DNA from: Rhodobacter sp. | GTDB taxonomy: Bacteria; Pseudomonadota; Alphaproteobacteria; Rhodobacterales; Rhodobacteraceae | DNA: 64,000 nt | Direction: 5' to 3' | NCBI GenBank assembly: GCA_027484145.1 | Contig: JAIXUH010000023.1 | Location: 60,214 to 124,213, forward strand | Part shown: in pieces, positions 7,732 to 14,835 of the stretch | Layout of the letters: each line of letters opens with the position of its first letter | How positions within the stretch are numbered: the stretch's first letter is position 1 | Program-made: the position numbers and the translations under genes | Notes under the pieces: model-generated | Database searches by the model: none | What the model was told of the DNA's origin: nothing | The model's input: only the letters and a program-made list of their open reading frames with translations

Positions 7732-8894
7732 AGGCCAGCCTGCGCCATCTGCGGATCGTGCTGGCCGTGGCCGAGACAGGGTCGGCCACGCAGGCAGCGG
7801 CCTTGGCCCATGTGTCGCAACCCGCGGTGTCGGCGGCCCTGCAGGGGATCGAGGGCGCGCTGGGCACCCGCCTGTTTGACCGCCATGCATCGGGGCTGAG
7901 TGCAACGCCGGCGGGCAAGGCGGTGGCGCTGCGCATCCGCCGGGCCTTGGCCTTGTTGGACCCCGCCCTTGCCGACCTTGCCCCGCGCCTGACGCGGACG
8001 GTGACGATGTCACAACTGACCGCGCTGATTGCCGTGTGCGAAAGCGAAAGCTTTTCTGCCGCAGCGCGCCGTCTGGGGCAGGCGCAGCCTTCGGTGCACC
8101 GGGCCATCAGCCAGATGGAGGGTGAGGTTGGGCGCAGCCTGTTTGACCGCACCAGCCGGGGCGTGCTTCCCGCGCGCACCGTGCGTCATCTGGCCACCGC
8201 CGCCCGCTTGGCAATGGCCGAGCTAGAGCAGGCTGCGGCAGACGTGGCCGATCTGACCGGGCGCGAGGTGGGCCGCGTGGTGATCGGCGCCATGCCCCTG
8301 TCGCGGTCTGTGTTGCTGGCCCCAGCAATCGGTGCGTTTCGTGCCCGCTGGAAGGCCCTACCGATCCGCGTGATCGACGGCCCCTATGCCGAACTGGTTC
8401 TGTCCTTGCGCCGTGGCGAGGTTGACCTGCTGATTGGGGCCTTGCGCCCGGATGTTCCGGACCTGCTGCAAGAGGTATTGTTGCAAGATGAAATGGCGAT
8501 CGTGGCCCGTCCCGGCCATCCGATGACCGCGGGGTCGCCCGTGCCCGCCGACATGGCTCCGTTTCCGTGGATCGTTGCGGCCGAGGGAACCCCCGCCCGT
8601 GACCAGTTCACCGCGATGTTCATGGCCGCAGACCTGCCGCCGCCCGGCAATCTGGTTGAAACCGGGTCGTTGGCCCTGATGAGCGATCTGGTCAGCAGGT
8701 CTGACCATCTGGGGTTCGTCTCGGCCCTGCAGGTAGCGCGTGAATTATCGCGGGGGACTCTGGCCCGCGTGGCGTTTCGCCCGCAAGGCCCGCCGCGCCC
8801 CATCGGTCTGACCACGCGCCAAGGGTGGCACCCGACGCGGGCGCAGGCCGACATGATGGCGGCGCTGCGCTCGTCGGCCATGGCGCTTGTCTAG
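7728..8894 (+). CDS. LysR-type regulator with two tandem HTH domains
   Basis: At 388 residues the protein is about 80-90 longer than ordinary LysR regulators. Two LysR-type winged-helix domains are visible: residues about 5-64 (TQAAALAHVSQPAVSAALQG, then LGTRLFDRHASG) and about 95-152 (FSAAARRLGQAQPSVHRAIS, then GRSLFDRTSRG). A substrate-binding domain follows from about residue 180. It overlaps the dehydrogenase gene by 4 bp and probably controls the divergent gal operon with an aromatic or ring-cleavage intermediate as effector. Its stop shares the bases CTAG with the stop of the convergent MarR gene. Confidence 0.88.
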   Translation: MKASLRHLRIVLAVAETGSATQAAALAHVSQPAVSAALQGIEGALGTRLFDRHASGLSATPAGKAVALRIRRALALLDPALADLAPRLTRTVTMSQLTALIAVCESESFSAAARRLGQAQPSVHRAISQMEGEVGRSLFDRTSRGVLPARTVRHLATAARLAMAELEQAAADVADLTGREVGRVVIGAMPLSRSVLLAPAIGAFRARWKALPIRVIDGPYAELVLSLRRGEVDLLIGALRPDVPDLLQEVLLQDEMAIVARPGHPMTAGSPVPADMAPFPWIVAAEGTPARDQFTAMFMAADLPPPGNLVETGSLALMSDLVSRSDHLGFVSALQVARELSRGTLARVAFRPQGPPRPIGLTTRQGWHPTRAQADMMAALRSSAMALV

Positions 8895-9358
8895 ACGGCG
8901 GCCTGCTTGCGGAACTTTTGCAAGATGCGCTGCAACTCCGACCGTTCGCTTTCAGTCAGGCAGGCGAAAAGGGTGCGCTCGTGTTCCGTGGCACTGGCCT
9001 GTGCGGCGGCAGCAAGCTGTTTTCCGGCCGTCGTTGGCATCAGGGCGTGGCGTCTGCGATCCTGCGCCACAGCCGCGCGGACAATCAGATTGCGGCCAGC
9101 CAGTTCGTCAATGATCGTCACAAGGTTGGACCGTTCAATCTGCAGCGCATCGGCAAGTTGGGTTTGGGTCAGGCCCGGTTCCCCGACGATGATCGACAAG
9201 GCCGAAAACGACACGGCGCGCAGGTCATGTTCGGCAAGCGCACGGGCGAAATCGGCCTGAACAATCGACAAGGCGCGTTTCATGGCATAGCCAATGAATG
9301 ACGACAGGTGCCGGTCCGGTGCGGGTTCTTGGTCAGCGGTCTGTGCGATAGCGTCCAT
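8891..9358 (-). CDS. MarR-family regulator, probably of hydroxycinnamate genes
   Basis: This 155-residue protein has the MarR winged helix: LTQTQLADALQIERSNLVTI as the recognition part and LIVRAAVAQDRRRHALMPT as the wing with its DxRR motif. It is the third gene after the feruloyl-CoA synthetase-like and SDR genes on the same strand. MarR repressors relieved by hydroxycinnamoyl-CoA thioesters (FerR, CouR, FerC types) are known for such operons, so the same role is inferred here. A 137-bp gap with a dyad upstream suggests it also has a promoter of its own. Confidence 0.85.
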   Translation of the reverse strand: MDAIAQTADQEPAPDRHLSSFIGYAMKRALSIVQADFARALAEHDLRAVSFSALSIIVGEPGLTQTQLADALQIERSNLVTIIDELAGRNLIVRAAVAQDRRRHALMPTTAGKQLAAAAQASATEHERTLFACLTESERSELQRILQKFRKQAAV

Positions 9359-9428
9359 GGCGTGATCCCGTCCTTGAAAGGCGCAAACAACCGTACAAGC
9401 GTGCTTTGCCCGTATCTAGGCACAAAAG

Positions 9429-9445
9429 ATATTCCGGACCAATAT
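9429..9445. promoter_or_regulatory. ATATT-N7-AATAT dyad upstream of marR
   Basis: A perfect 5-bp inverted repeat with a 7-base spacer lies in the A/T-rich gap between the SDR stop and the MarR start, about 70 bp upstream of the MarR start. It could be an autoregulatory site or part of a promoter; short arms keep the confidence low. Confidence 0.3.
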
Positions 9446-9495
9446 TTTATGTGACCAGCATCTGTTCCTGCGAAGGCAGGTTCGGCCACATGCGC

Positions 9496-10254
9496 CTATT
9501 TTGGCGGCAAGCGCACCCCGCCATCAAGACGGATCACTTCGGCGTTCAGATAGCTGTTGGTCAGGCACATCAGGACCATTGCCGCAAATTCAGCCGGATC
9601 GCCCAGACGGTTCGGAAACGGGATCGAGGCCGCGATGCCCTGCTGCACCTCATCGGGCAGTTCGGCCAGCAGCGGAGTCAGAAAGATGCCGGGGGCCACG
9701 GTGTTCACGCGAATGCCAAAGCGCGCCAGTTCCCGCGCAGCAGGCAAGGCCAACGCCACGATGCCGCCCTTGGAGGCCGCATAGGCCGCCTGTCCGATCT
9801 GCCCGTCAAAGGCCGCAACCGAGGCTGTGTTGACAATCGCACCGCGCCCGCCATCGGCGTCGGGCGGGTTGGACTGCATGCGTGCCGCGGCAAGGCGCAG
9901 CATGTTGAAGGTACCGAGCAGATTAACCCGGATGGTCTTTTCGAACGAATCCAGAGCCATGGGCCCGTCGCGCCCCACGATCCGCGCGGCCCCGCCGATG
10001 CCCGCGCAGTTCACCAGACCACGCAATGGCCCCAAGGCTGCAATCGCCCGGTCAAGACCATCGCCCGCCGTGTCATCTGTGACGTCCAGCGTCAGCGCAT
10101 GGCCGCCAATTGCGTCAGCCACACGCCGCGCGCCATCGGCACTGCGGTCAATCACGGTGACCTTTGCGCCAGCCTTGGCCAAAGCATGCGCAACTGCCTC
10201 GCCCAGACCCGAAGCCCCACCCGTGACGGCAATATGTTCTTCTGCGATCTTCAT
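9496..10254 (-). CDS. SDR 3-hydroxyacyl-CoA dehydrogenase (CouN-like)
   Basis: The 252-residue short-chain dehydrogenase has the NAD site TGGASGLGEA near residues 11-20, NCAG, the catalytic Ser in NTASVAAFDGQIG and YAASK. The overall pattern, including VAPGIFLTPLL and GDPAEFAAMV, resembles type II 3-hydroxyacyl-CoA dehydrogenases. With the CoA ligase, hydratase and amidohydrolase beside it, oxidation of the beta-hydroxy-phenylpropanoyl-CoA intermediate to the beta-keto thioester is the likely job, as described for CouN of Rhodococcus jostii. The start overlaps the ligase stop (TGATG), which fixes it at 10254. Confidence 0.8.
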   Translation of the reverse strand: MKIAEEHIAVTGGASGLGEAVAHALAKAGAKVTVIDRSADGARRVADAIGGHALTLDVTDDTAGDGLDRAIAALGPLRGLVNCAGIGGAARIVGRDGPMALDSFEKTIRVNLLGTFNMLRLAAARMQSNPPDADGGRGAIVNTASVAAFDGQIGQAAYAASKGGIVALALPAARELARFGIRVNTVAPGIFLTPLLAELPDEVQQGIAASIPFPNRLGDPAEFAAMVLMCLTNSYLNAEVIRLDGGVRLPPK

Positions 10255-12107
10255 CACCGCACCACCTTCCACTTGGCCGTGATCACGGCGGGGTCGCCCG
10301 CCCAAAGGGCGGCCACAAGATCGGCTCTTTCGCGCAGGACAGCCCGCTGATTGACCGACCCTTTGTCTGTCACCTCGCCCTTGTCAAAGCGAAGCGGTGC
10401 TTCCATCACCAAGGCCGCGACCACGCGTGAGGCGCTGCCCGTTGCGGCCTTTGCATGGGTGGTAAGGCCATCTTCCAGCGCGCGGCACACGACGGGATCG
10501 CGCAGCAGGTCGGCGGGGTGCGGGTCCGGCAGGCCGCTGATGTCGCGCAGGCGGGTCCAGTTCGGCACCAAGAGCGCCCGCAGATCATCACGCTCTTCGC
10601 CCGCAATGACGGCATCCGAGATCAGGCCACCCATGGCGTTGACCAGTGCCGTGCGCAATGCGCCGACCGCAACCCATGTGCCTGTCGCCAGCTTGAAGTT
10701 TTCCGCAAGCCGCCCGTCAAAGATGAACCCTGCCGCCGGGTCGCCCGGCACGGCATAGCGCAGCGCGTCGCCCAGTTTGTAGAAGCCTTCCTCGTCAAAG
10801 GCAGCCGACGTCAGGGCCGCATTGCGCCAATACCCCGGCGTGATTGAGGGGCTTTTTACCCGCGCCTCAAGCTTGTCGTCCTGCGGCACCAGTTTCAGCG
10901 TGACGCCAAGGGCTGGCACGCCGATGTTGCCCGGACGCTCTTTCGCATCGCTGTAATACAGGGCGAAAGGCCCGGTTTCCGTGGCGCCAAGGCCCGAAAC
11001 GATGGGAACGCCCCCCGCCACCTTGCGCGCGGCAATGGCAGACAGACGGTCCCAAACCGGCTGGCTCATCCCGGCGCCCGCATACATCAGGATCTTGAGG
11101 TTGCTGAAGAAATGGTCGGCCAATGCGTCGTCGGCCTCCATTGCGTCCAGCAGGAACTGAAAGCCGATGGGCACATTGAAGTACCATGTCGGGGCCACCT
11201 CGCGCAGAGTGCGGATCGTGCGCGCGATATCGTTTGGCGTCGGGCGGCCATCGTCGATGTAATAGGCCCCGCCGTTGTAGATCGCCATGTTGAAGACCTT
11301 GTTGCCGCTGGCTGTGTGGTTCCATGGTGCCCAGTCGACCAGCACGGGTGGATCGTCGGGGGAAAAGCCATAAGCCTCGGCAATCATCGCTTGGTTTGAA
11401 CACAGCATCCGCTGGGTCTGGATCACCGCCTTTGGGCTGCCCGTGGTGCCCGAGGTGAACAGGAACTTGGCCACGGTGTCGGGCCCGACGGCGGCATGGG
11501 CCGCATCCACCGCATCCGTGGGCGGGGTCAAGAGAAGGTCGTCATAGCGCAGAACCTCGCGCCCCTGGCTGGCCCCTGTTTGGCAGACCAGTGGCACATC
11601 AGCCCCAAAAACCGCGTCAATGGCGGGCAGGAATCGCGCGGCGTGATCGGCAAAGATCATGCCGGGGGTCAATTGTTCGGCCACCTGAGTCAGCTTGCCG
11701 CGATCTTCGCCCGACAAGGCATAGGCGGGTGACAGGGCAGCCGACGGGATGCCGACGTGCTGGGCGCCAAGGGCCATCAGGGCATGTGCCAAGCTGTTGC
11801 CGGACAGGATCAACAGCGGGCGTTCCGCCGACAGCCCGCGCGCCAAGAGGGCCGCACCTATGGCCCGGATCGCCACAGCACCCGCGCCATAGCTGACCTT
11901 GATCCAAGTGCCATCAGCGCCGCGTTCGGCCATCCACAGGCGCGCGGGGTCATGCGCCGCCCAGTGCAGAAAGCGTTCGGTCATGCAGCGCGGGTAAGAG
12001 GGCAGGGCAGCCTCTTGCCGGATGATGATCGTTCCATCTGGCCGGGTTTCGCTGTGCAGCCGCACCGCCCGGCCTTGTTCCGGTTGCATTACCATGCCTT
12101 CCATCAT
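10254..12107 (-). CDS. fcs: Feruloyl-/p-coumaroyl-CoA synthetase
   Basis: The product of about 617 residues is an ANL-superfamily acyl-CoA ligase. The AMP-binding P-loop reads FTSGTTGSPKAVIQT, followed by GLGATETGP and the hinge region KLGDALRY. The long form with WAPWNHTASGN and the C-terminal FKLATGTWVAVGALR are typical of feruloyl-CoA synthases. It would activate ferulate, p-coumarate or related acids with ATP and CoA. The start is uncertain: ATGs at 12107, 12104, 12095 and 12089 are in frame, and a GGAAGG site is well placed for 12089. The frame stays open upstream to 12485, but that part crosses the divergent promoter and hydratase gene and is not coding. Confidence 0.9.
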   Translation of the reverse strand: MMEGMVMQPEQGRAVRLHSETRPDGTIIIRQEAALPSYPRCMTERFLHWAAHDPARLWMAERGADGTWIKVSYGAGAVAIRAIGAALLARGLSAERPLLILSGNSLAHALMALGAQHVGIPSAALSPAYALSGEDRGKLTQVAEQLTPGMIFADHAARFLPAIDAVFGADVPLVCQTGASQGREVLRYDDLLLTPPTDAVDAAHAAVGPDTVAKFLFTSGTTGSPKAVIQTQRMLCSNQAMIAEAYGFSPDDPPVLVDWAPWNHTASGNKVFNMAIYNGGAYYIDDGRPTPNDIARTIRTLREVAPTWYFNVPIGFQFLLDAMEADDALADHFFSNLKILMYAGAGMSQPVWDRLSAIAARKVAGGVPIVSGLGATETGPFALYYSDAKERPGNIGVPALGVTLKLVPQDDKLEARVKSPSITPGYWRNAALTSAAFDEEGFYKLGDALRYAVPGDPAAGFIFDGRLAENFKLATGTWVAVGALRTALVNAMGGLISDAVIAGEERDDLRALLVPNWTRLRDISGLPDPHPADLLRDPVVCRALEDGLTTHAKAATGSASRVVAALVMEAPLRFDKGEVTDKGSVNQRAVLRERADLVAALWAGDPAVITAKWKVVR

Positions 12108-12147
12108 CCCCCCTTCGGCAGCACGGCTGCGCCCCTGCCGATCGATC

Positions 12148-12162
12148 GTTATTTGATATAAC
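12148..12162. promoter_or_regulatory. GTTAT-TTGAT-ATAAC dyad in divergent promoter
   Basis: A perfect 5-bp inverted repeat with a 5-base centre lies between the divergent CoA-ligase and hydratase genes, in an A/T-rich 165-bp gap. A second small dyad (ATAA-TAT-TTAT) is at 12204-12214. Size and symmetry suit a MarR operator serving both directions. Confidence 0.4.
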
Positions 12163-12272
12163 AGTAATTCGGACGGTGCGGTTCGGCAAGAGATGTTTAC
12201 AGCATAATATTTATTCGTCATAACTAATACAGGGCGGCCATCGGGCCGCGATTCCCTGTGCAGAGGTGCATG

Positions 12273-13061
12273 ATGGACGGAACTGTTGACCAGTTGGTCA
12301 CTTATGAACTTCGCGATGAGATCGCGCTGATCGGGCTGAACCGCCCGGCCAAGCGCAACGCCATCAGCGACCGTGTGGTCGAAGCGCTGCATCTGGCGAT
12401 TGAACAGGCCCAGCTTGAGGCAAAGGCCGCCGTGATCTTTGGCGAGGGCACGCATTTCTGTGCGGGTCTTGACCTTGCCGAGCATATGGAAAAGCCGCTG
12501 ATCGCGGCCGTTCAGGGATCACGCCGCTGGCACCGGATCTTTGACGGGATCGAGCGGGGCGCCATCCCGTTCATCGTTGCGCTCAAGGGGGCCGTGGTGG
12601 GCGGCGGGTTTGAGCTTGCCGCTTCGGCGCATGTGCGCGTGGCGGACGAGACGGCGTTCTTTGGCCTGCCCGAAGGCACGCGCGGCATCTTTGTGGGCGG
12701 GGGCGGTTCGGTGCGGATCGCGCGCCTGATCGGGGCGCAGCGCATGGGTGACATGATGCTGACCGGGCGCACTGTGTCGCCGGCGCAGATGGAGCAATGG
12801 GGCGGCGTCAGCTATGTCGTTCCCGAAGGTCAGGCGCTGACCAAGGCGATTGCGCTGGCAAAGGTGGCCGCACAAAACGCCCCGATGTCCAACTATGCCA
12901 TCATCAATGCGCTTCCCCGTATCCGCGACATGTCGTCCGAGGACGGCTTGTTCGTTGAATCGCTGATGTCTTCCTTGACCAGTGTCACGCCCGAAGCGAC
13001 CGAACGGTTGCGCGCCTTTCTGGACAAGCGCACCGCCAAACTTGCGGCCCCCAAGGACTGA
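12273..13061 (+). CDS. Enoyl-CoA hydratase/isomerase-family protein (CouM/Ech-like)
   Basis: The 262-residue crotonase has the oxyanion-hole segments HFCAGLDLAEH and ALKGAVVGGGFELAASAHVRVADE, and the acidic catalytic region PEGTRGIFVGGGGSVRIARL. It would hydrate hydroxycinnamoyl-CoA. A hydratase/lyase activity giving the aldehyde directly, as in classic Ech, cannot be excluded from sequence, but the adjacent dehydrogenase and amidohydrolase argue for simple hydration. The ATG at 12273 has a GAGG site with normal spacing; an ATG one codon earlier is also possible. It is divergent from the ligase and 5 bp ahead of the amidohydrolase. Confidence 0.85.
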   Translation: MDGTVDQLVTYELRDEIALIGLNRPAKRNAISDRVVEALHLAIEQAQLEAKAAVIFGEGTHFCAGLDLAEHMEKPLIAAVQGSRRWHRIFDGIERGAIPFIVALKGAVVGGGFELAASAHVRVADETAFFGLPEGTRGIFVGGGGSVRIARLIGAQRMGDMMLTGRTVSPAQMEQWGGVSYVVPEGQALTKAIALAKVAAQNAPMSNYAIINALPRIRDMSSEDGLFVESLMSSLTSVTPEATERLRAFLDKRTAKLAAPKD

Positions 13062-13066
13062 TCCCC

Positions 13067-13942
13067 ATGAACCTTGACGACATCGTCGCCATCGACTTTC
13101 ACACCCACGCCGAAGAGCCGTGCAATTGCCACCGCGACGATGGCTATAATGAGTTTCAGGCCGGGATGGCGGCCTATTTCAAGAACCCGGCCGGGGTGGA
13201 TGGCATGTTGCCCACCGTGCCACAAACCGCCGCCTACTATCGCGAACGCAAGATTGCCGCCGTGATCTTTGGCGTGGATGCCGAGCGTGAGACGGGGTTC
13301 CACCGCCACAACAACGAAGAAATCGCCCGGCTTGCAGCGGAAAACAGCGATATCCTGATTCCCTTTGCCAGCATTGACCCTGCAAAGGGCAAGCTTGGCG
13401 CACGGGAGGCGCGGCGGCTTGTGCGCGACTTTGGCGTCAAGGGGTTCAAGTTCCACCCCACGATGCAGGGGTTCTTTCCCAATGACCGAATGGCCTATCC
13501 CTTGTACGAAGCGATTGCCGAAGAAGGCGCGATTGCGCTGTTTCACACCGGGCAGACGGGTGTGGGGTCGGGGATGCGCGGCGGCATGGGGATGCGGCTG
13601 AAGTATTCCAACCCGATCCATATCGATGACGTGGCGGTGGATTTCCCCGACATGACCATCGTTCTGGCGCATCCGTCGTTTCCATGGACCGAAGAAGGGC
13701 TGGCCATCGCGCAGCACAAGCCCAATGTCTATATCGACATGTCGGGCTGGTCGCCGAAATACTTTCCGCCGATCTTTGTGCACTATGCCAACAGCATTCT
13801 GAAAAAGAAGATGCTGTTCGGGTCGGACTGGCCTGCGATCACGCCGGATCGCTGGCTGAAGGATTTTGCCGAACTGCCGATCAAGGATGATGTCCGCCCC
13901 CTGATCCTGAAAGAGAACGCACGCCGCATCCTGCGGATGTGA
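13067..13942 (+). CDS. Amidohydrolase-2 family, hydroxyphenyl-beta-ketoacyl-CoA hydrolase-like
   Basis: This 291-residue metal-dependent hydrolase has the TIM-barrel ligand set of the amidohydrolase-2 family: HTH at His12/His14 (IDFHTHAEE), GFKFHPTMQ, VLAHPSFPW and GSDWP. In Rhodococcus jostii the family member CouO cleaves 4-hydroxyphenyl-beta-ketoacyl-CoA, and here the gene sits directly behind the hydratase and opposite the ligase-SDR operon, completing the same set. It would release 4-hydroxybenzoate or vanillate plus acetyl-CoA. Other amidohydrolase-2 members are decarboxylases, so the assignment rests partly on context. Confidence 0.75.
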   Translation: MNLDDIVAIDFHTHAEEPCNCHRDDGYNEFQAGMAAYFKNPAGVDGMLPTVPQTAAYYRERKIAAVIFGVDAERETGFHRHNNEEIARLAAENSDILIPFASIDPAKGKLGAREARRLVRDFGVKGFKFHPTMQGFFPNDRMAYPLYEAIAEEGAIALFHTGQTGVGSGMRGGMGMRLKYSNPIHIDDVAVDFPDMTIVLAHPSFPWTEEGLAIAQHKPNVYIDMSGWSPKYFPPIFVHYANSILKKKMLFGSDWPAITPDRWLKDFAELPIKDDVRPLILKENARRILRM

Positions 13943-13947
13943 GACTA

Positions 13948-13957
13948 ATGTATACAT
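13948..13957. promoter_or_regulatory. ATGTATACAT box 1, GntR operator candidate
   Basis: Perfect 10-bp palindrome 45 bp upstream of the GntR start, one of three identical copies flanking this regulator gene. A degenerate relative, GTGTACAT, lies at 13985-13992. Confidence 0.6.
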
Positions 13958-14002
13958 TGTGGCCGGTCATGCTATGCTGGTCCTGTGTACATGAGGGCAG
14001 CA

Positions 14003-14740
14003 ATGGCGACCGAAGAACGCAGTTCCACGCATGCGCAACGGGCGTTGATCACCTTGCGGCAGCGTATCCTTGGCGGCAATCTCCCCGGCGGCACCCGGCT
14101 GTTCGAGGTGGCCTTGGCCGAAGAACTGGGCATCTCGCGCACCCCTGTCCGTGCCGCCCTATCGCGGCTGGCCGAAGAGGCGCTGCTTGACCGCACCTCT
14201 GGCGGCGGATTTGTCGTGCGCAGCTTTGCCGTGGCCGATGTTGTTGACACCATCGAACTGCGCGGCGTGCTCGAAGGCACGGCGGCGCGGCTGGCGGCCG
14301 AGCGGGGCGTGACCGAAGCCATGCTTGCCGAAGCGGCCACGATCCTGCGCGGAATCGACGGCGTGTTTCTGGCGGATGCCTTTGATATGGAGGCATATTC
14401 CCGCTGGAACAGCCAATTCCACAGCCTGTTGGCGCGGATGTCGCAAAGCCCGGTTCTGATGCGCGAGATTGACCGCATTACCGCGTTGCCGTTTGCCTCG
14501 CCCTCGGCCTTTCTGGATGATCCTTCGCGGCAGGCAGATCTGGTCAAGACGCTGGCCACCGCACAGGAACAGCACCGCGCCATCATCGACGCCATCCGCA
14601 ACCGCGAGGGGTATCGCGCCGAATCACTGGCGCGCGAACATGCCCGCGCGGCCCGGCGCAATGTAGAATTCCTGCTGTCACATGAGCCAGCCCTGCGCGA
14701 GGGCGTGCCCAGTCTGGCAATTCTGGCTGCTACGGACTAA
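14003..14740 (+). CDS. GntR-family (FadR/FCD) regulator of the O-demethylase operon
   Basis: The 245-residue protein has an N-terminal GntR winged helix (LFEVALAEELGISRTPVRAALSRL) and an FCD effector domain with the acidic/histidine metal or ligand positions (RWNSQFHSLLARMS and EHARAARRN). The ATG at 14003 follows a GAGGG site by 6 bases; a GTG 18 bases upstream is an alternative. ATGTATACAT palindromes stand before it and, twice, after it in front of the LigM-like gene, so it probably represses itself and that operon. Regulators of this class (VanR) respond to vanillate; that effector is inferred. Confidence 0.85.
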   Translation: MATEERSSTHAQRALITLRQRILGGNLPGGTRLFEVALAEELGISRTPVRAALSRLAEEALLDRTSGGGFVVRSFAVADVVDTIELRGVLEGTAARLAAERGVTEAMLAEAATILRGIDGVFLADAFDMEAYSRWNSQFHSLLARMSQSPVLMREIDRITALPFASPSAFLDDPSRQADLVKTLATAQEQHRAIIDAIRNREGYRAESLAREHARAARRNVEFLLSHEPALREGVPSLAILAATD

Positions 14741-14750
14741 ATGTATACAT
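14741..14750. promoter_or_regulatory. ATGTATACAT box 2
   Basis: Second perfect copy of the palindrome; it begins at the base directly after the GntR stop codon, 86 bp upstream of the LigM-like start. Confidence 0.6.
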
Positions 14751-14803
14751 TTTTTGCCGTCAGAAGCAGTTTCCGCTTGTCGCGGCACCGTCTTTCCCCG
14801 CAG

Positions 14804-14813
14804 ATGTATACAT
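14804..14813. promoter_or_regulatory. ATGTATACAT box 3
   Basis: Third perfect copy, 54 bp (about five helical turns) downstream of box 2 and 23 bp ahead of the LigM-like start codon, where a bound regulator would block transcription initiation or elongation. Confidence 0.6.
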
Positions 14814-14820
14814 CAATCTT

Positions 14821-14830
14821 GGGGAGGAGA
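14821..14830 (+). promoter_or_regulatory. Strong Shine-Dalgarno deciding a TTG start
   Basis: GGGGAGGAGA ends 5 bases before the TTG at 14836. The next in-frame ATG, 27 bases downstream, has no comparable site, so the rare TTG start is preferred. Confidence 0.65.
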
Positions 14831-14835
14831 GTCCG

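Noticed and set aside
8891..8894. Shared CTAG stop codons of the convergent LysR and MarR genes
   Set aside because: A real overlap of stop codons, but a common outcome of compact convergent genes with no evident regulatory meaning.
12108..12485. N-terminal extension of the CoA ligase of up to 126 residues
   Set aside because: It would run through the divergent promoter and into the hydratase gene, and no family member has such a segment.
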